DNA of 64,000 bases from Trichostrongylus colubriformis (lineage: Eukaryota > Nematoda > Chromadorea > Rhabditida > Trichostrongylidae). Below are positions 53,552 to 64,000 of the stretch, in pieces. The DNA lies in contig OZ022257.1 of NCBI GenBank assembly GCA_963978905.1, positions 22,589,774 through 22,653,773 of the forward strand, written 5' to 3'. Below the pieces are notes generated by a model, which saw only the letters and a program-made list of their open reading frames with translations, was not told the origin of the DNA and made no database searches. Within the stretch, counting starts at the first letter, position 1, and every line of letters begins with the position of its first letter. Both the position numbers and the translations under genes were made by a program.

Positions 53552-53884
53552 GCAGCGCTTGACCTAATAATGAAAAGGAAGCAATCTCACATCTGTTGAG
53601 CTCCAAGTGATTAGGATAGGAAGTCTCATATATCATTTATGGTCACCATTGACGCCCGTAGGCGTGGCCGGGTACTCACTCGGTATTGATCTCATTAACA
53701 AAAATTTTCCAGTGTTTCCGTGGCTTTGTGTGTTCCATAAACTCGAAAGCCAACTAATGCTTTTCCTTTGAGTTTCTGGTGCACATTACTAGTTGACATC
53801 CTCAATTTTAAGAATATTATGGGACTTCAAAATCACACAGTGGTTGCTCACAAGAATGAGATATGTGACTCAACTCGTTAAAGG

Positions 53885-54225
53885 TAGTGATAGCGGAAAT
53901 TCGGACGAAAAGTAAAAAAACAGTGAATGTGAAAGTCGAGATGCCTAGTAGTGGGACAGTGAAGAAAAAACGGATGGAGATGGTCAAAGATCCAAGGAAT
54001 AGGACCCCTTCCCACCGTTGATTCCCGACGTGGACGGCCTTCCCATTAGAAGGCGGGTAGTCCGGACGAGTTTTCCATCGGCGTGCTGCCAAGTCGCAAA
54101 CAAGAAGGGATGTTCGGAAATAAGAAAGCATCTTTTTTTTTCTGGAGTGAGGTTCAAGCCAAAACTGAGAGAGCGCGCCGCGATCTCCACTCCCATACCA
54201 GCCAATCAGGGTTGCTTGTCGTCTG
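53885..54225. repeat. Repeat shared with 36425-36785, opposite orientation
   Basis: CGGACGAAAAGTAAAAAAAC, GTCGAGATGCCTAGTAGTG and AAAACGGATGGAGATGG blocks match the reverse complement of the 36 kb copy. Confidence 0.75.
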
Positions 54226-54349
54226 GAGGCGGACCGAGCCAAGAAAGGCAGTCGGAGCTAAAACGGCTGCCTCTGCCACAGCTCAGAGGCGCACCTTTCG
54301 CGGGGGATTTCAGCGCAGATAGGATTGGAAAGATCATTCAGTGGACGAA

Positions 54350-54545
54350 GGAATCGCCGGTGCTATCGCATCGAGGGGGAGGCATTCCACTATGGACACT
54401 ATTTTTACCTGAACCTAGGAAGTCAAAGAAACCTCTTCCTTTCTCCACAGGGCTTAGGCAAAAGTATACTCTAGGTTGTGCAGATTGATCCTTCAAGATC
54501 CCCAGAGACAACTTTTTATAAAATGTCCCCCCACTCACACTGGAA
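54350..54545. repeat. Repeat shared with 41565-41775
   Basis: Same order of GCTATCGCATCGAGGGGGAG, ACTATTTTTACCTGAACC, GGCTTAGGCAAAAGTATAC and a C run. Confidence 0.75.
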
Positions 54546-57500
54546 TAGCCCCGGCTCGCTGTCACAAGTTGGTGCCCTGTTGCAGGACCTATAGTTACCG
54601 GAGGATGGGTGAGGACTGGTAGATTATTCTACAGACTCGGTGGGTTCCGCAGTGACTGGCTAACACCTTTCCTGAACTATTTAGCTCAATACTGTAGAAA
54701 ACATTCCAGGAATTCTGCAAAAGTACAAGGAATGGTTTTGACTTAGCTGCGTATTAAAGCCAGCGATCTTATATCATAGGTAAATCCACCGATGCTTTGT
54801 ACCTATGCATCAGACGTACTGTATTAGAGTGTGAGTCCGGCCGCTGAAGAGGTGACGAAACCGAATTTGAAAAACGTTGAGTGCCGCCACGACAAATTTT
54901 GAGTGTACGAGTTCACAAATAACGGGCTAGTGTATGCATAGGGAGAGGTTTTCCTGTTATGGAAGGTTTGCTTAAAAATAGACTGAGAAATGAAGGTACC
55001 GTGTGAAAGATACCGTTTGCAATATGACACATATCACTTCCTCGACGCGCTTTTAGACGCTGATTTAATATCTTTATTCAAAATCTGCCAGTAGATTCTC
55101 TGAACAGAGTTATGGAGGTTTTTCCAAATACACCGGCTCCACATGTGTAAGCGTGTGCCTCGCGCGCGTCGCAGATGAATAAATTGAAGTTTGTTTAATG
55201 CTTCTAGCAGCAGCATAGTCCAGAGATAGAAAGCATTTATAATATTCGTGCTTAGGGGTCTAATTACACCTCTGTGCGAATTTTCAGCCGAATCGAGGAT
55301 TCGGCTCAACTTCGGAAAATTAGGTGATGATAATGGGGTAAGTAATTATTTCAAAAATTTTCTATAGGAAAGCCATCAACCATGAAAGCTGATCATATCT
55401 ATTACATATGCCCCACGACACCGTGTGTATTATAACCGCCAACCGCCATTCCTCGGCAAGGGTCAGCGACTTCTCCTTCGCTCAATGCGTTGCCACCCAA
55501 TAGGACACATGAATTTTTCTGAAATTTGTTCGAATTCTCAGATTGGCTGAAAATTTGTGCCATGAGTAATTTGACTCCTGAAGGAGCAAATCGCACTGGA
55601 TTCGACGAGAACTTTTGGCTTTTTTCGGCGGAACGTACCATGTAATAGTATTATATAATCGGAAAAGCCTCTATAACTTTATTCAGAAAATCGTATAGCA
55701 GATTATGAACACATATTCAAAATCAGCGTCCGAAAGCGTGTTGAGTGATATGTGTCCCGTTGCAAATGGCCACTTCGACCTGGTTTCCTTCCCTTGTAAG
55801 GTTATTATAAAGAAATGGATAATCGTCCAAATTCGACTTACGAAACTTATGACATCAGCTCCACAACGTTCTAGCAGAAAATCTGTGTCAAATTTGGGCC
55901 TAGAGCAACCAGCAGCGTTCGTCTCACAGGCTCCGCTCGTATGAAAACTCCGCCTCTAATTGCTAGTTGGTGGGCGGCGTCATACCCTAATGATATGATT
56001 TAACGCATGCACGTGCGAATTACACCATATCGGGGAAAATAATCAAATATGTATATAGAAGATTGTTTCAGACCTTCTCTCCTCATACGTTTGGGTCTTT
56101 CTAATGATTTAGAAAAAGTCCTACACCTAAATGGTTGTATGGAAGGAGAAAAGAAAGGTGCCCGGTATCGTAATCACCGAAACTGATATTTATGGCTTGA
56201 ATAAGAAACTTTTAGACAATCAAGGAGCGTAGAGTAGCAGAAGGACCATTTTCGAAACGGTTTCGCAGAATGAACAACAACATTCAAAACGAACTTTGCC
56301 CAGAAAAATGAAACGGGGAGGAGTCACCACGCGCTGTTCAGCCATCACCGATCAATACACTGTATGAGACCCATACATGGTTCACGATGGCCTTCCAGTT
56401 GTGACCGCTTTCGCTGAAAGACTTTGTGAGCGCCTTTGTAAGCGGGCGGTAGCCCCTCACCTCACTCTTTCGAGTACATTTGCACTTTTTGGTCGGGAAA
56501 TTTCGAAAATATTTCAAAAAGAAGAAAATCTAATGACGGTTGTGAAGAATTTCAAGGAAACGGAACAAAGGCGAACAGCTGTAACTGGTTCTCACTAACC
56601 GTTCTAAGGAACCAGTTGGCATCATCTATGACAAATGGAGGAGGAGCGCGACGGCAGCGAAATGAGGTTCAAAAAACGCGACCATTTACGGGGTGATGCG
56701 AAGTAATAAATAGTTCAGTCGTTGTGGTAAACGCGGTTCCTTATGCGCACGTTTTCTACTTCTTGAGCTCGATAGAGAACGCTTCCATTAGCACAGGAAT
56801 TTTTAGGAACGATAAAATGTGCAATTCAAAGACGCATCGGACCAGTTTTGTTCAGAAAGACTATCAAACGCCGAAATGCGCAGTTGCTGTTGTTCACAAG
56901 TGCTCGGATTGCCAAATTACGCTAGGCTTGTGTACAGGAATCCTGCGTGAGGATTACAATTCGCCTGCCCTGAATCTTTACTCTACCTTGCCGATCAACT
57001 CAGTTTGAGCCGTACTCGCGGTGTGGGGAGGGGGAGATTGTGTCTGAGTGAGATAGAGATGTTGTAGAGGATTTAAAAGGAAAGAGGAATGAACGATTTC
57101 TTGAGCGAGCTCAGGCTCAGCTCAATAAGCCCACGACTAGGTATCACGACTCCCTTGGGATTTTGTAGGATTACGAAATTCCTATCTGGAAAAGGTGTTC
57201 GCCCTTGATAATGTGTATTTTTGTTGTGTTGAAACCTGCTCAAGGAGAACGAAGTAGTTATGGAACCAATCCAACTCATTCCTATTGCTACTCGATTAAT
57301 CCCTCTTCACCTCCTCCTCGCTGAATGCTAATTTTTAGAGGTGGTATGAGGGGGATGTATGGTAATCTGAAGGGGATCGTATCGCAGTTTTCGAGGGAGA
57401 AAATACCCAGAAAATTTTCTTAGATACGGTGTATGATCCAGTCCTCGAAAGCGCAAAAAAAAGGAGCGAACGGTCTACGGAATAAAATAAATTTTCAGCA

Positions 57501-58331
57501 AACTAAACCATTGGCCTACCGAGAGTGCGCATGAGCAAGAACGAAGGTTACGATCAGCGCACGTCAGTGAGTCCCTCAGTGGTATGTGCCAGCTATTCGA
57601 TGTCCGTCAAGTCAGAATGCAGTTTTTCCTGAATGTGTGCAGGAACTACATATGCAAGGCAGGAGAGAAGCGAACCCGGTTCAACCAGCGTGCTTACCCT
57701 TCAACTCATTTCACGTGTATGTACCATCACGACAAAAAATTCGCGAAAGAATTCTCCTTCCGACCGATCAGTGCGAGCTAGAGCCGCTGTATTAACTGGG
57801 TCCGAAACAGGTTCAAACCACCGTCGAATATTTGTTTGTTGGGTTGAGGGGTACGGGGCCGTATTTACGGTTAAAAGGATTGGTTTTTTTTTCAAAAAAT
57901 CTCCTTGACGAGTCCTCGAAATCTTCGACAAATGTGATACGCAACCACGCATTTTTGAGAAGAACACATGACCGCTAAGGGAATTTTTTCCTGAGTTGAT
58001 ATCCCTAAAAGAATAGTAAACCGACTTGTTTTTTTTGAAAAGAAGGCTCGAGTATAAACACAGGCGCTCTCCCCGACAGCAACAGCCACACATGCGTGGA
58101 AGGGGAGGAGGGTGAGAAAAGTCGTCAGTTAAAGGAGAGGGGAAAGGGAAGGGGGCGTTTTTCCAGGAAACTTCGTAGTAGGTCGGAGCGGCGACCCCTA
58201 TTTTGGCAGATCGCAACTTTCGAAAATTTCCCTTGACGTCAGGCTTCTATCTACCTCTAGAAATTTCTAGCGGATCTCTTCAGGACCCTGGTGCTTAAGA
58301 GATGAGATGACGGTTTTCACGCCTATTTTAA
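54546..58331. other. Gene-free region
   Basis: No gene recognised. A 171-codon - strand frame at 57701-58216 and a 94-codon + frame at 56724-57008 show no domain. Confidence 0.4.
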
Positions 58332-58786
58332 AGGAACCGGAAGGGGTCTGAAATAAGAGGAAGATGCAAAGAAATGAGCATTTCGTAAAGAACGCTGAAG
58401 GTTAGAAGCGATAATCGGTGAAAAACCGGAATTCAAAAGCGCGACGCTGCGGTTTGTATTCGCATCCAATTCGCATCCACACAAAGACTTTCCGAGTTGT
58501 CCGCTGTGGGAGACGGGCCGCGGGCCAACGTAAGTTGCAGCACCTGACTCCCACCGCAGTGGAGCGGACATTACCAGCTACATTAGCATTCATGTAAGTA
58601 CATCTCGAAACAATATAAGAAAGAATAAAGTAAAAAGTAAAAGGAGAAAGCAAATTTGTAATAGAAACATCGCCTTTTCGCACCATGCCAAGGAGTCAAA
58701 TTGGCGAGTTTGTGCAATGGCGGCCACTAACTCGTCCACACTACGTCTGTTCTACCGTAAGTCAAAATTACCCCCTTCCGGTGTTT
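58332..58786. mobile_element. TTAA-flanked MITE, second full-length copy (455 bp)
   Basis: TTAA at 58328-58331 and 58787-58790; ends AGGAACCGGAAGGGG and CCCCCTTCCGGTGTTT. Reverse orientation of 7188-7642. Confidence 0.8.
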
Positions 58787-61407
58787 TTAAGTAGTCGCTG
58801 GAGGACAGCGCAGCTAGCACGAACCCGTCGCACCGCATGCCATGAGCGGCCACGCAGATTTTCAGTCCTAGTGATACACACGTTTTTTACAGACCTCGCC
58901 TGCGCAACAATAGGTTGGAGATACACGGCAGGGAGTTTAAAACGTTCTGCTGTATCTTAGGTGATAAGGATTTCATAAAAAATGAGTTACGTAGATTTCT
59001 GTTCGTAACATCGACATTAGTGGAAGCGTCTAGGAATTGGTGTCAGTTATTAATTTCGTTCACGCCCCCCCCCCCCCCCCCCGCCCTCCCCTGATACACA
59101 ATCTTCGATGACGAATCACATGAGGCTGATCCAGCAGTGGCTCAAGCTCTCCAACAGTCCAACAGATGATAGCCCCAAACCATTTGCACTTATTATCAGT
59201 TACCAACTCAGTATCGCGGGTTGCTGCGAAAAACAACAACTATAAAAAACTACAAACCGCAAAATCCTGCGCGAATATGAAGTTCCTCATAACATGAACG
59301 AGATGCCAAACATTCCTTGCACCAGATTTTGTCTGACTGGGTCGAACCAGTCCAGAACAGTCCAGAACCGAGCAAAGGATTCGGAAGGTGGAAGAGGCTT
59401 AATACTGCGCCGGAATTAGTGGGTGCTAGTGTGTCAATTGTGCAGCGAGTGTGAGCTTACTGTGAGAAAAGAGGGATGACAGAAAGCTCAGGCGAGGCCA
59501 GATACGTAGATACAGAGCAGGAACGAGCTGTGAAATGAAGAAATGTTTAAGTGGATCGAGTTTTGATCGGAAATGACATATGGGGCTGTTGAAACGGCAA
59601 AATCCATAGGGAGTCCAACTAGGTATACTCCATTTCGGAGCGCTTGATTGGGCGTGGCCTACGGACATGGGTGAGTAGCGAGAGTGAGAGTGCGTGGCAA
59701 GAGTGAGAGTGTATGGCAGGTTAAGAGAGTTCGATACACTCTCACCCAAGTCCGTAGGCCACGCCCTATCACGCACTCCGAAATGGACTGTATGTGAACA
59801 GAAAGTCTGCACTATCTATAAGGTTGGTGCTGCGTAGGCACTGCCTTCCAGGCCATTCCCATTAAAAGGTGAGGCACCCCACACGAACAGCCTAATCATT
59901 ACTTCCCCATAATGCAAAGTTAAAGTTTAGTCATACACAACAATCTGCTGTGTCGCATGCACCACTGGAGTGAGTCAGCAAAGTAGCCCTAACCGCAGAC
60001 CAACATCATAAGCGTTGATTGAAGAAGTCACGCTTTTGTAAATTGGATTCCCCCCATGCCATTTAACTTTCTTATTGGGAGTGAAGAGTGCATCTTCACC
60101 TCTAGAGGATTCTGCATCTGCGCTGTTTCACCCTTGTGTATCACATCTCGCGCTCCGATCCTATAAGAACAAAACGGAAAGTAAAGATGGGTGGCTCCGA
60201 TCCTTTTACTTTCTTTAAGATTTCCACGTAACTAGTGCAGCAACGAAGAACGAAGCAAGTGAACCGTCAAAAACTCGAGAAGAAAGAACCCATCCCCACT
60301 TTTTCCCCACCCTTCTACCACGGTCAGGGAAGTGGGTTCGCGAGTCTGTATCAGGGTGAGGGCTGCGTATCGAATCTATCGCTAGGATGGTGAGATTAGG
60401 CTCTGTACACTTATGGCAAATTCTTGCGCGGCCGCGCACGGGAGCCTGATTCTCCGCGTGTGATTGCGTATACTACAACACCCCCTTTGGATTTTACTCC
60501 CGACTTAATCCGGAAGATCCCCATTAATGCTTGATAACTTCATTTCAAGTCATCGAATACCCTTTTTTGCTTCTCATCTCCTGATGATTAAGTGACCAAC
60601 TGATTTCCCTGATAACTTTCAAAAAATTTTTCAAACTCTTTCTCGGAAGCACAATGTCATAATCGTTCAATATGGTCAAAACCCGTCTCGAAATGCGAAC
60701 TCCAGTCTCTGTTTGCCCCTCACTCACATAGGTGTCAGACAAGGGCTACAGCCCTGGTTCCTGGAGCAGTTCCACAGTTCTCAAGTGAACGGTGCATGGA
60801 AATTGCGGCGTCTGCTGTAGCGTGATGCGTCCTGTGACCTCATGGCTGACGACAGAATCGCCCACCTAACAAAAGCAAAGGCGGCTACCCCAGCGAGCCC
60901 TGCATGTTGCGGCGCTCTCCATAGCTACTTGAGAAAGCCGTACGGCAGAAGACATTCAAACAGAACTGCCACAAAGTGCAAGGCGTGCGGTTTTCTACGC
61001 AAGTTTCACCACAGATCATCTCTTTGGGATTCATCCTTTTTTCTACATAGAGCCTCTCTTCCCAGTTCCGATTTCCCTTACTACCTCTAACGACGTCCTC
61101 AAATGAACAGATTGACACGATTGCATTGGAATTATTCAAGAGCAGCCCCAGCGGGTTTCCCAACTATTTTGTGACGCGTAGGTTACTCTTTGAGAAAAGA
61201 AGCAGAGCTGGCGCATGGGGAAAGGCGTCGCTCATCATCTGCTCTGTTCATGGATGTAAGCACGTCCCTTAGCGAATTCGTATTTTTCTATTAACAAGCA
61301 AAAAATCTCACAAGGGAAGAGTGAAGGTATCTCGAGATGTGAGTGACCTACGTGTCGCAGAATAGGCAGTAAAGTAACTCAAATGGCTCCACCCATTTAA
61401 AATGTAT
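58787..61407. other. Gene-free region with a palindrome and C run
   Basis: Holds a 17-18 base C run near 59067 and an inverted repeat at 59628-59788. A 65-codon - strand frame at 60545-60742 (GVRISRRVLTILNDYDIVLP) is protein-like but unplaced. Confidence 0.4.
59628..59788. repeat. Inverted repeat, about 50 bp arms
   Basis: CTCCATTTCGGAG and GGGCGTGGCCTACGGAC with GGGTGAG are mirrored by CTCACCC, GTCCGTAGGCCACGCCC and CTCCGAAATGGA. The loop contains repeated GAGAGTGAGAGTG. Confidence 0.85.
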
Positions 61408-61619
61408 TAGGTTGTCCCGAAAGTTCCGGAACACCTCGACCACTTTTTCAAATTTATTTCTTCACAACATAAACACATTCCAGTCAACAAGACATGTCAT
61501 TCTGTAGAGTAGAAAATTCTCTCGAATGATATGTGACATGCTGCAAAAGGCTTTATGTTGTAAAGAAATAAATCCGAAAGAAAGAGGTCGAGGTGTTCCG
61601 GAACTTTCGGGACAACCTA
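61408..61619. mobile_element. Mariner-type MITE, copy B
   Basis: 212 bp with ends TAGGTTGTCCCGAAAGTTCC and GGAACTTTCGGGACAACCTA, TA edges; reverse orientation of copy A at 33528-33741. Confidence 0.9.
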
Positions 61620-64000
61620 ACAGTTGATTACTAGTGATGCTTATTCAGGAGGCTGTGTCAGAGACTATTACATCCTCTGGTTCATAGTTTCACTAGAGGC
61701 TTAGCCATGGAATTGTGTATCTTCCCCTAATTCCACGAAAGTAATCAGGCAGTAATTAAAGTATTTCAATTCATTTTTCAGAAAGCTACTCCTTCTTTTC
61801 CAAAGTTTGTGGGCTTCTTGTGCCTAGCTTTTATCGGATACCTACATGTTCCACGTACACTGCAATCCTTCCCCCCCCCCCCCCCCCCGCACACACAGAG
61901 CTATGTGCCAGGTTGCGGACAAGTGTAAGTAATTGACTTACATTCCATTCGCGCTTAATCCTGGTTTGGGAGATTTCATTACTTTTTAATGAGTAAAACT
62001 CGTTCAAGGAGCGGATAACGCACCCCCACCGTAGAGATCAAATCCTGCATCAATGGCTTTCTAGGGCAATCAAGTCTACACCTCGCCCGATAAGCGAATT
62101 GGTATCAGATTGCGGAGCACCGAAACCTTCATTTTATAATTATTATTATTATTATGGTATCACTATCGTTTATGGTTGCTAATTAACCTGGGTCAGTTCA
62201 AGCTGGAGAAAGGCGGGGAGGAGGAAGACGCACCTTTCCACCGACGCTAAAGCTCCTTCCCTCTCTAGGCTTAGGCTATAATTCAATTCCCCTCCTTCTA
62301 TATGGAGAAGCATCTTTCTCACCTGTTTCAGCCTGAGGCCAGGGAGAGAAAGTAGTTTCAATGTCGGTGAAAATTTTTCGTCTCTCCCCCCCCCAACTTG
62401 CGTTGACTCCTTAATCTGTAAATATAATGGGAAAGAAAGAGTGCTTGATCTTTCCTTTTGCTTCGTGGGTTGGATAGTTTCGCATGGGAATGGCTGTGCT
62501 GCCGTCCTCTCGAATGATCATAGCGTTCTTCAGTTTCTGTACGTGTCGTTGTGAATATTGCACGCATAAATGCAAATAAAGTAACATAAATTGGGGGTCA
62601 AATGCGTGGCACATCTCACAGGATTAATCGAAGCCGATCTTCCTGCCCTTCAAAATCCGTTCCGTATGCAGTACAGATGGGTGACTCTCGTGGTCGCCAT
62701 CGATTTTCTCACTTTGGTGAGGGAAGGGAACTGTTGTTACTATGTTGTTACACCTTTTTACTAGAATTATTTACAAGGATCCTATATGGGTACATATGCT
62801 TTGAAGTTCTCTTTAAAACCAGAGGAACATTTGATGTGAGGCAGAGACGTGCACAGGTGTCTCCCTGCCCGTGACACACTGTTGGGCCGCGTATCGATTC
62901 GGGGTCTATTCAAAACATCATCCCATCGCAACAGTTCATAAACGCTCGCACATGATGAATTTTCTAAAATCAGTGTTTGAAAGCATAATTGTTGCAAATG
63001 GAAAGAATGTCATTGGAATTCGACCAATCCTTTGCTGGGGTGCAGCATGCGTTGATGCTCCATAGGATCGCTTCCGTGGCTGAAAATGATTTAGCCACAT
63101 AATGACCGTAGAGAGCCACCGATGATACGATTGGGCATTTTGCTCATGAAGTTGAGTTCGGTATCAATGAATCACCACTGGAGGAATAGAAGAACAGAAG
63201 CCTTGGGATGGCGTGGACGAAAATCGATCCGCGTTTCATTTTCCGGACAAAAGTTCAATAGCGGCGCCTCTAGTCATTATTCCACCGCTTTACGGAGACA
63301 TGAAGTTGCATGGCGCTTGAGTAAATTCCGGTCAATGCTTGCGACAAGGACTGTCGGGTCCGAGCCGTGAGTAGCGAGGCCACCCAAGTGCCCCTCACGT
63401 GCCACGCACGGTGCAGCAGCTGGCAGAGGTCAACGGAAGTGAACGGAGGGCAGTCGTGATGGTCGACTGACCCATAGCCCGTCGTGTGCTCTCCCCCATC
63501 TCCCCCTTTCTATCCCCTGTTTTAGTATTATGTATCTTATGTAATAAGTTATATAGCCAGTTCTCTTGTAATTATTTACATACCGCTACACACCCTTCAG
63601 GTTAAGGATTGCTACTCTTTAATCTGATATGGAGCTTCCGGAGAGATTTTTTCGGTGAACCTATCAAAAATAACACAAATTTTTCTAAAGTCCCACCTCC
63701 GGACCCCCTTCCCCTCATAATTTCCCAGACTTCATTCCCTCGTCTAACGAAAATTACCCTGGTAAACGACTTTGCCGGACCAGGTGCATCGATGCAGAAC
63801 GATATTACGTAAGTGTTTAGAATCAATTTTATTTTCATTTTCTCAAGACGGAAAAATGTTTTTGCCATCTTCCGTGAAATTTGTGTGCATGTGCACTGCA
63901 CACACCGTTTCTCCCTTTCTTCGGGGGCGAACTACAGAGAGTTAATTCAAAACTGCAAGTTTCCATAGAAAAACGTATTACAAGGTCCGGCGACGTGTCC
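61620..64000. other. Gene-free 3' end of the window
   Basis: Contains a 16-18 base C run near 61870, an ATT microsatellite near 62138 and a MITE at 62205-62410. No gene recognised; the frames near 63122 and 63609 lack motifs. Confidence 0.4.
62205..62410. mobile_element. Third C/G-run MITE relative
   Basis: GACGCACCTTTCCACCGACG, TCCTTCCCTCTCTAGGCTTAGG and, inverted, CAGGGAGAGAAAG, GTCGGTGAAAATTTTTCGTC and a C run follow the same plan as 17852 and 45671. The outer ends are eroded. Confidence 0.65.

Noticed and set aside
57701..58216. 171-codon - strand frame
   Set aside because: No recognisable domain, no splice support, and the sequence includes T-rich runs; kept only as an unexplained frame.
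63122..63370. Possible RTE-type non-LTR retrotransposon 3' end
   Set aside because: The basic 82-codon frame and trailing sequence suggested it, but no endonuclease or reverse transcriptase motif could be identified.
1..64000. CRISPR arrays, bacterial operons, rRNA genes
   Set aside because: Repeats are irregular in spacing and long, genes have spliceosomal introns, and no rRNA sequence was recognised.

Overview
The window reads as nuclear DNA of a clade V (strongylid, hookworm-like) parasitic nematode. The basis is four intron-containing genes with nematode-style TTTTCAG acceptors, trans-splice-type acceptors just upstream of start codons, moderate GC, and gene deserts packed with short inverted-repeat transposons. 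The assignment to a hookworm relative is inference; no species marker is present.

Genes. A lipid phosphate phosphatase runs on the + strand in seven recognisable exons from 3344 to 12231, with all three PAP2 motifs intact; its first exon was not found. Tail-to-tail with it, the Sm D1 gene (snr-3) lies on the - strand at 14344-18373 in two exons split by a 3.7 kb intron. Head-to-head with Sm D1, about 1 kb away, an SR splicing factor of the RSP-5 type runs on the + strand at 19427-21250 in five exons. The grouping LPP / snr-3 / rsp-5 matches, from memory, the C. elegans T28D9 neighbourhood. A fourth gene at 43487-44812 encodes a very acidic, disordered 139-residue protein with basic, NLS-like patches. 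Weaker candidates are a terminal exon at 45405-45514 (-), an exon-like block at 45912-46053 (+) and a two-exon fragment at 52978-53551 (-).

The most unusual object is at 24708-27485. It is a 2.8 kb element with about 230 bp terminal inverted repeats and an exact 9 bp target duplication (TTCTCATTA), the hallmarks of a Mutator-like transposon. In place of a recognisable transposase it carries pieces of host genes: the N-terminal exons of the FACT subunit SSRP1 on one strand and a SUMO-like (Rad60-SLD) terminal exon on the other. Further phase-compatible exon-like blocks lie between them. It looks like a Pack-MULE-type gene-capturing element in a nematode.

The rest is transposon-derived. LPP introns hold Mutator-, Harbinger- and TTAA-type MITEs and an inverted pair of Penelope-like element ends with a broken GIY-YIG endonuclease. 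The Sm D1 intron holds a degenerate Tc1/mariner (maT-like) element and a hAT-type MITE with 8 bp target duplications. From 28 to 43 kb and from 46 to 64 kb I recognise no confident gene: these stretches hold MITEs, long palindromes, tandem repeats, homopolymer C/G runs, two tRNA-like sequences and several segments duplicated between distant positions.
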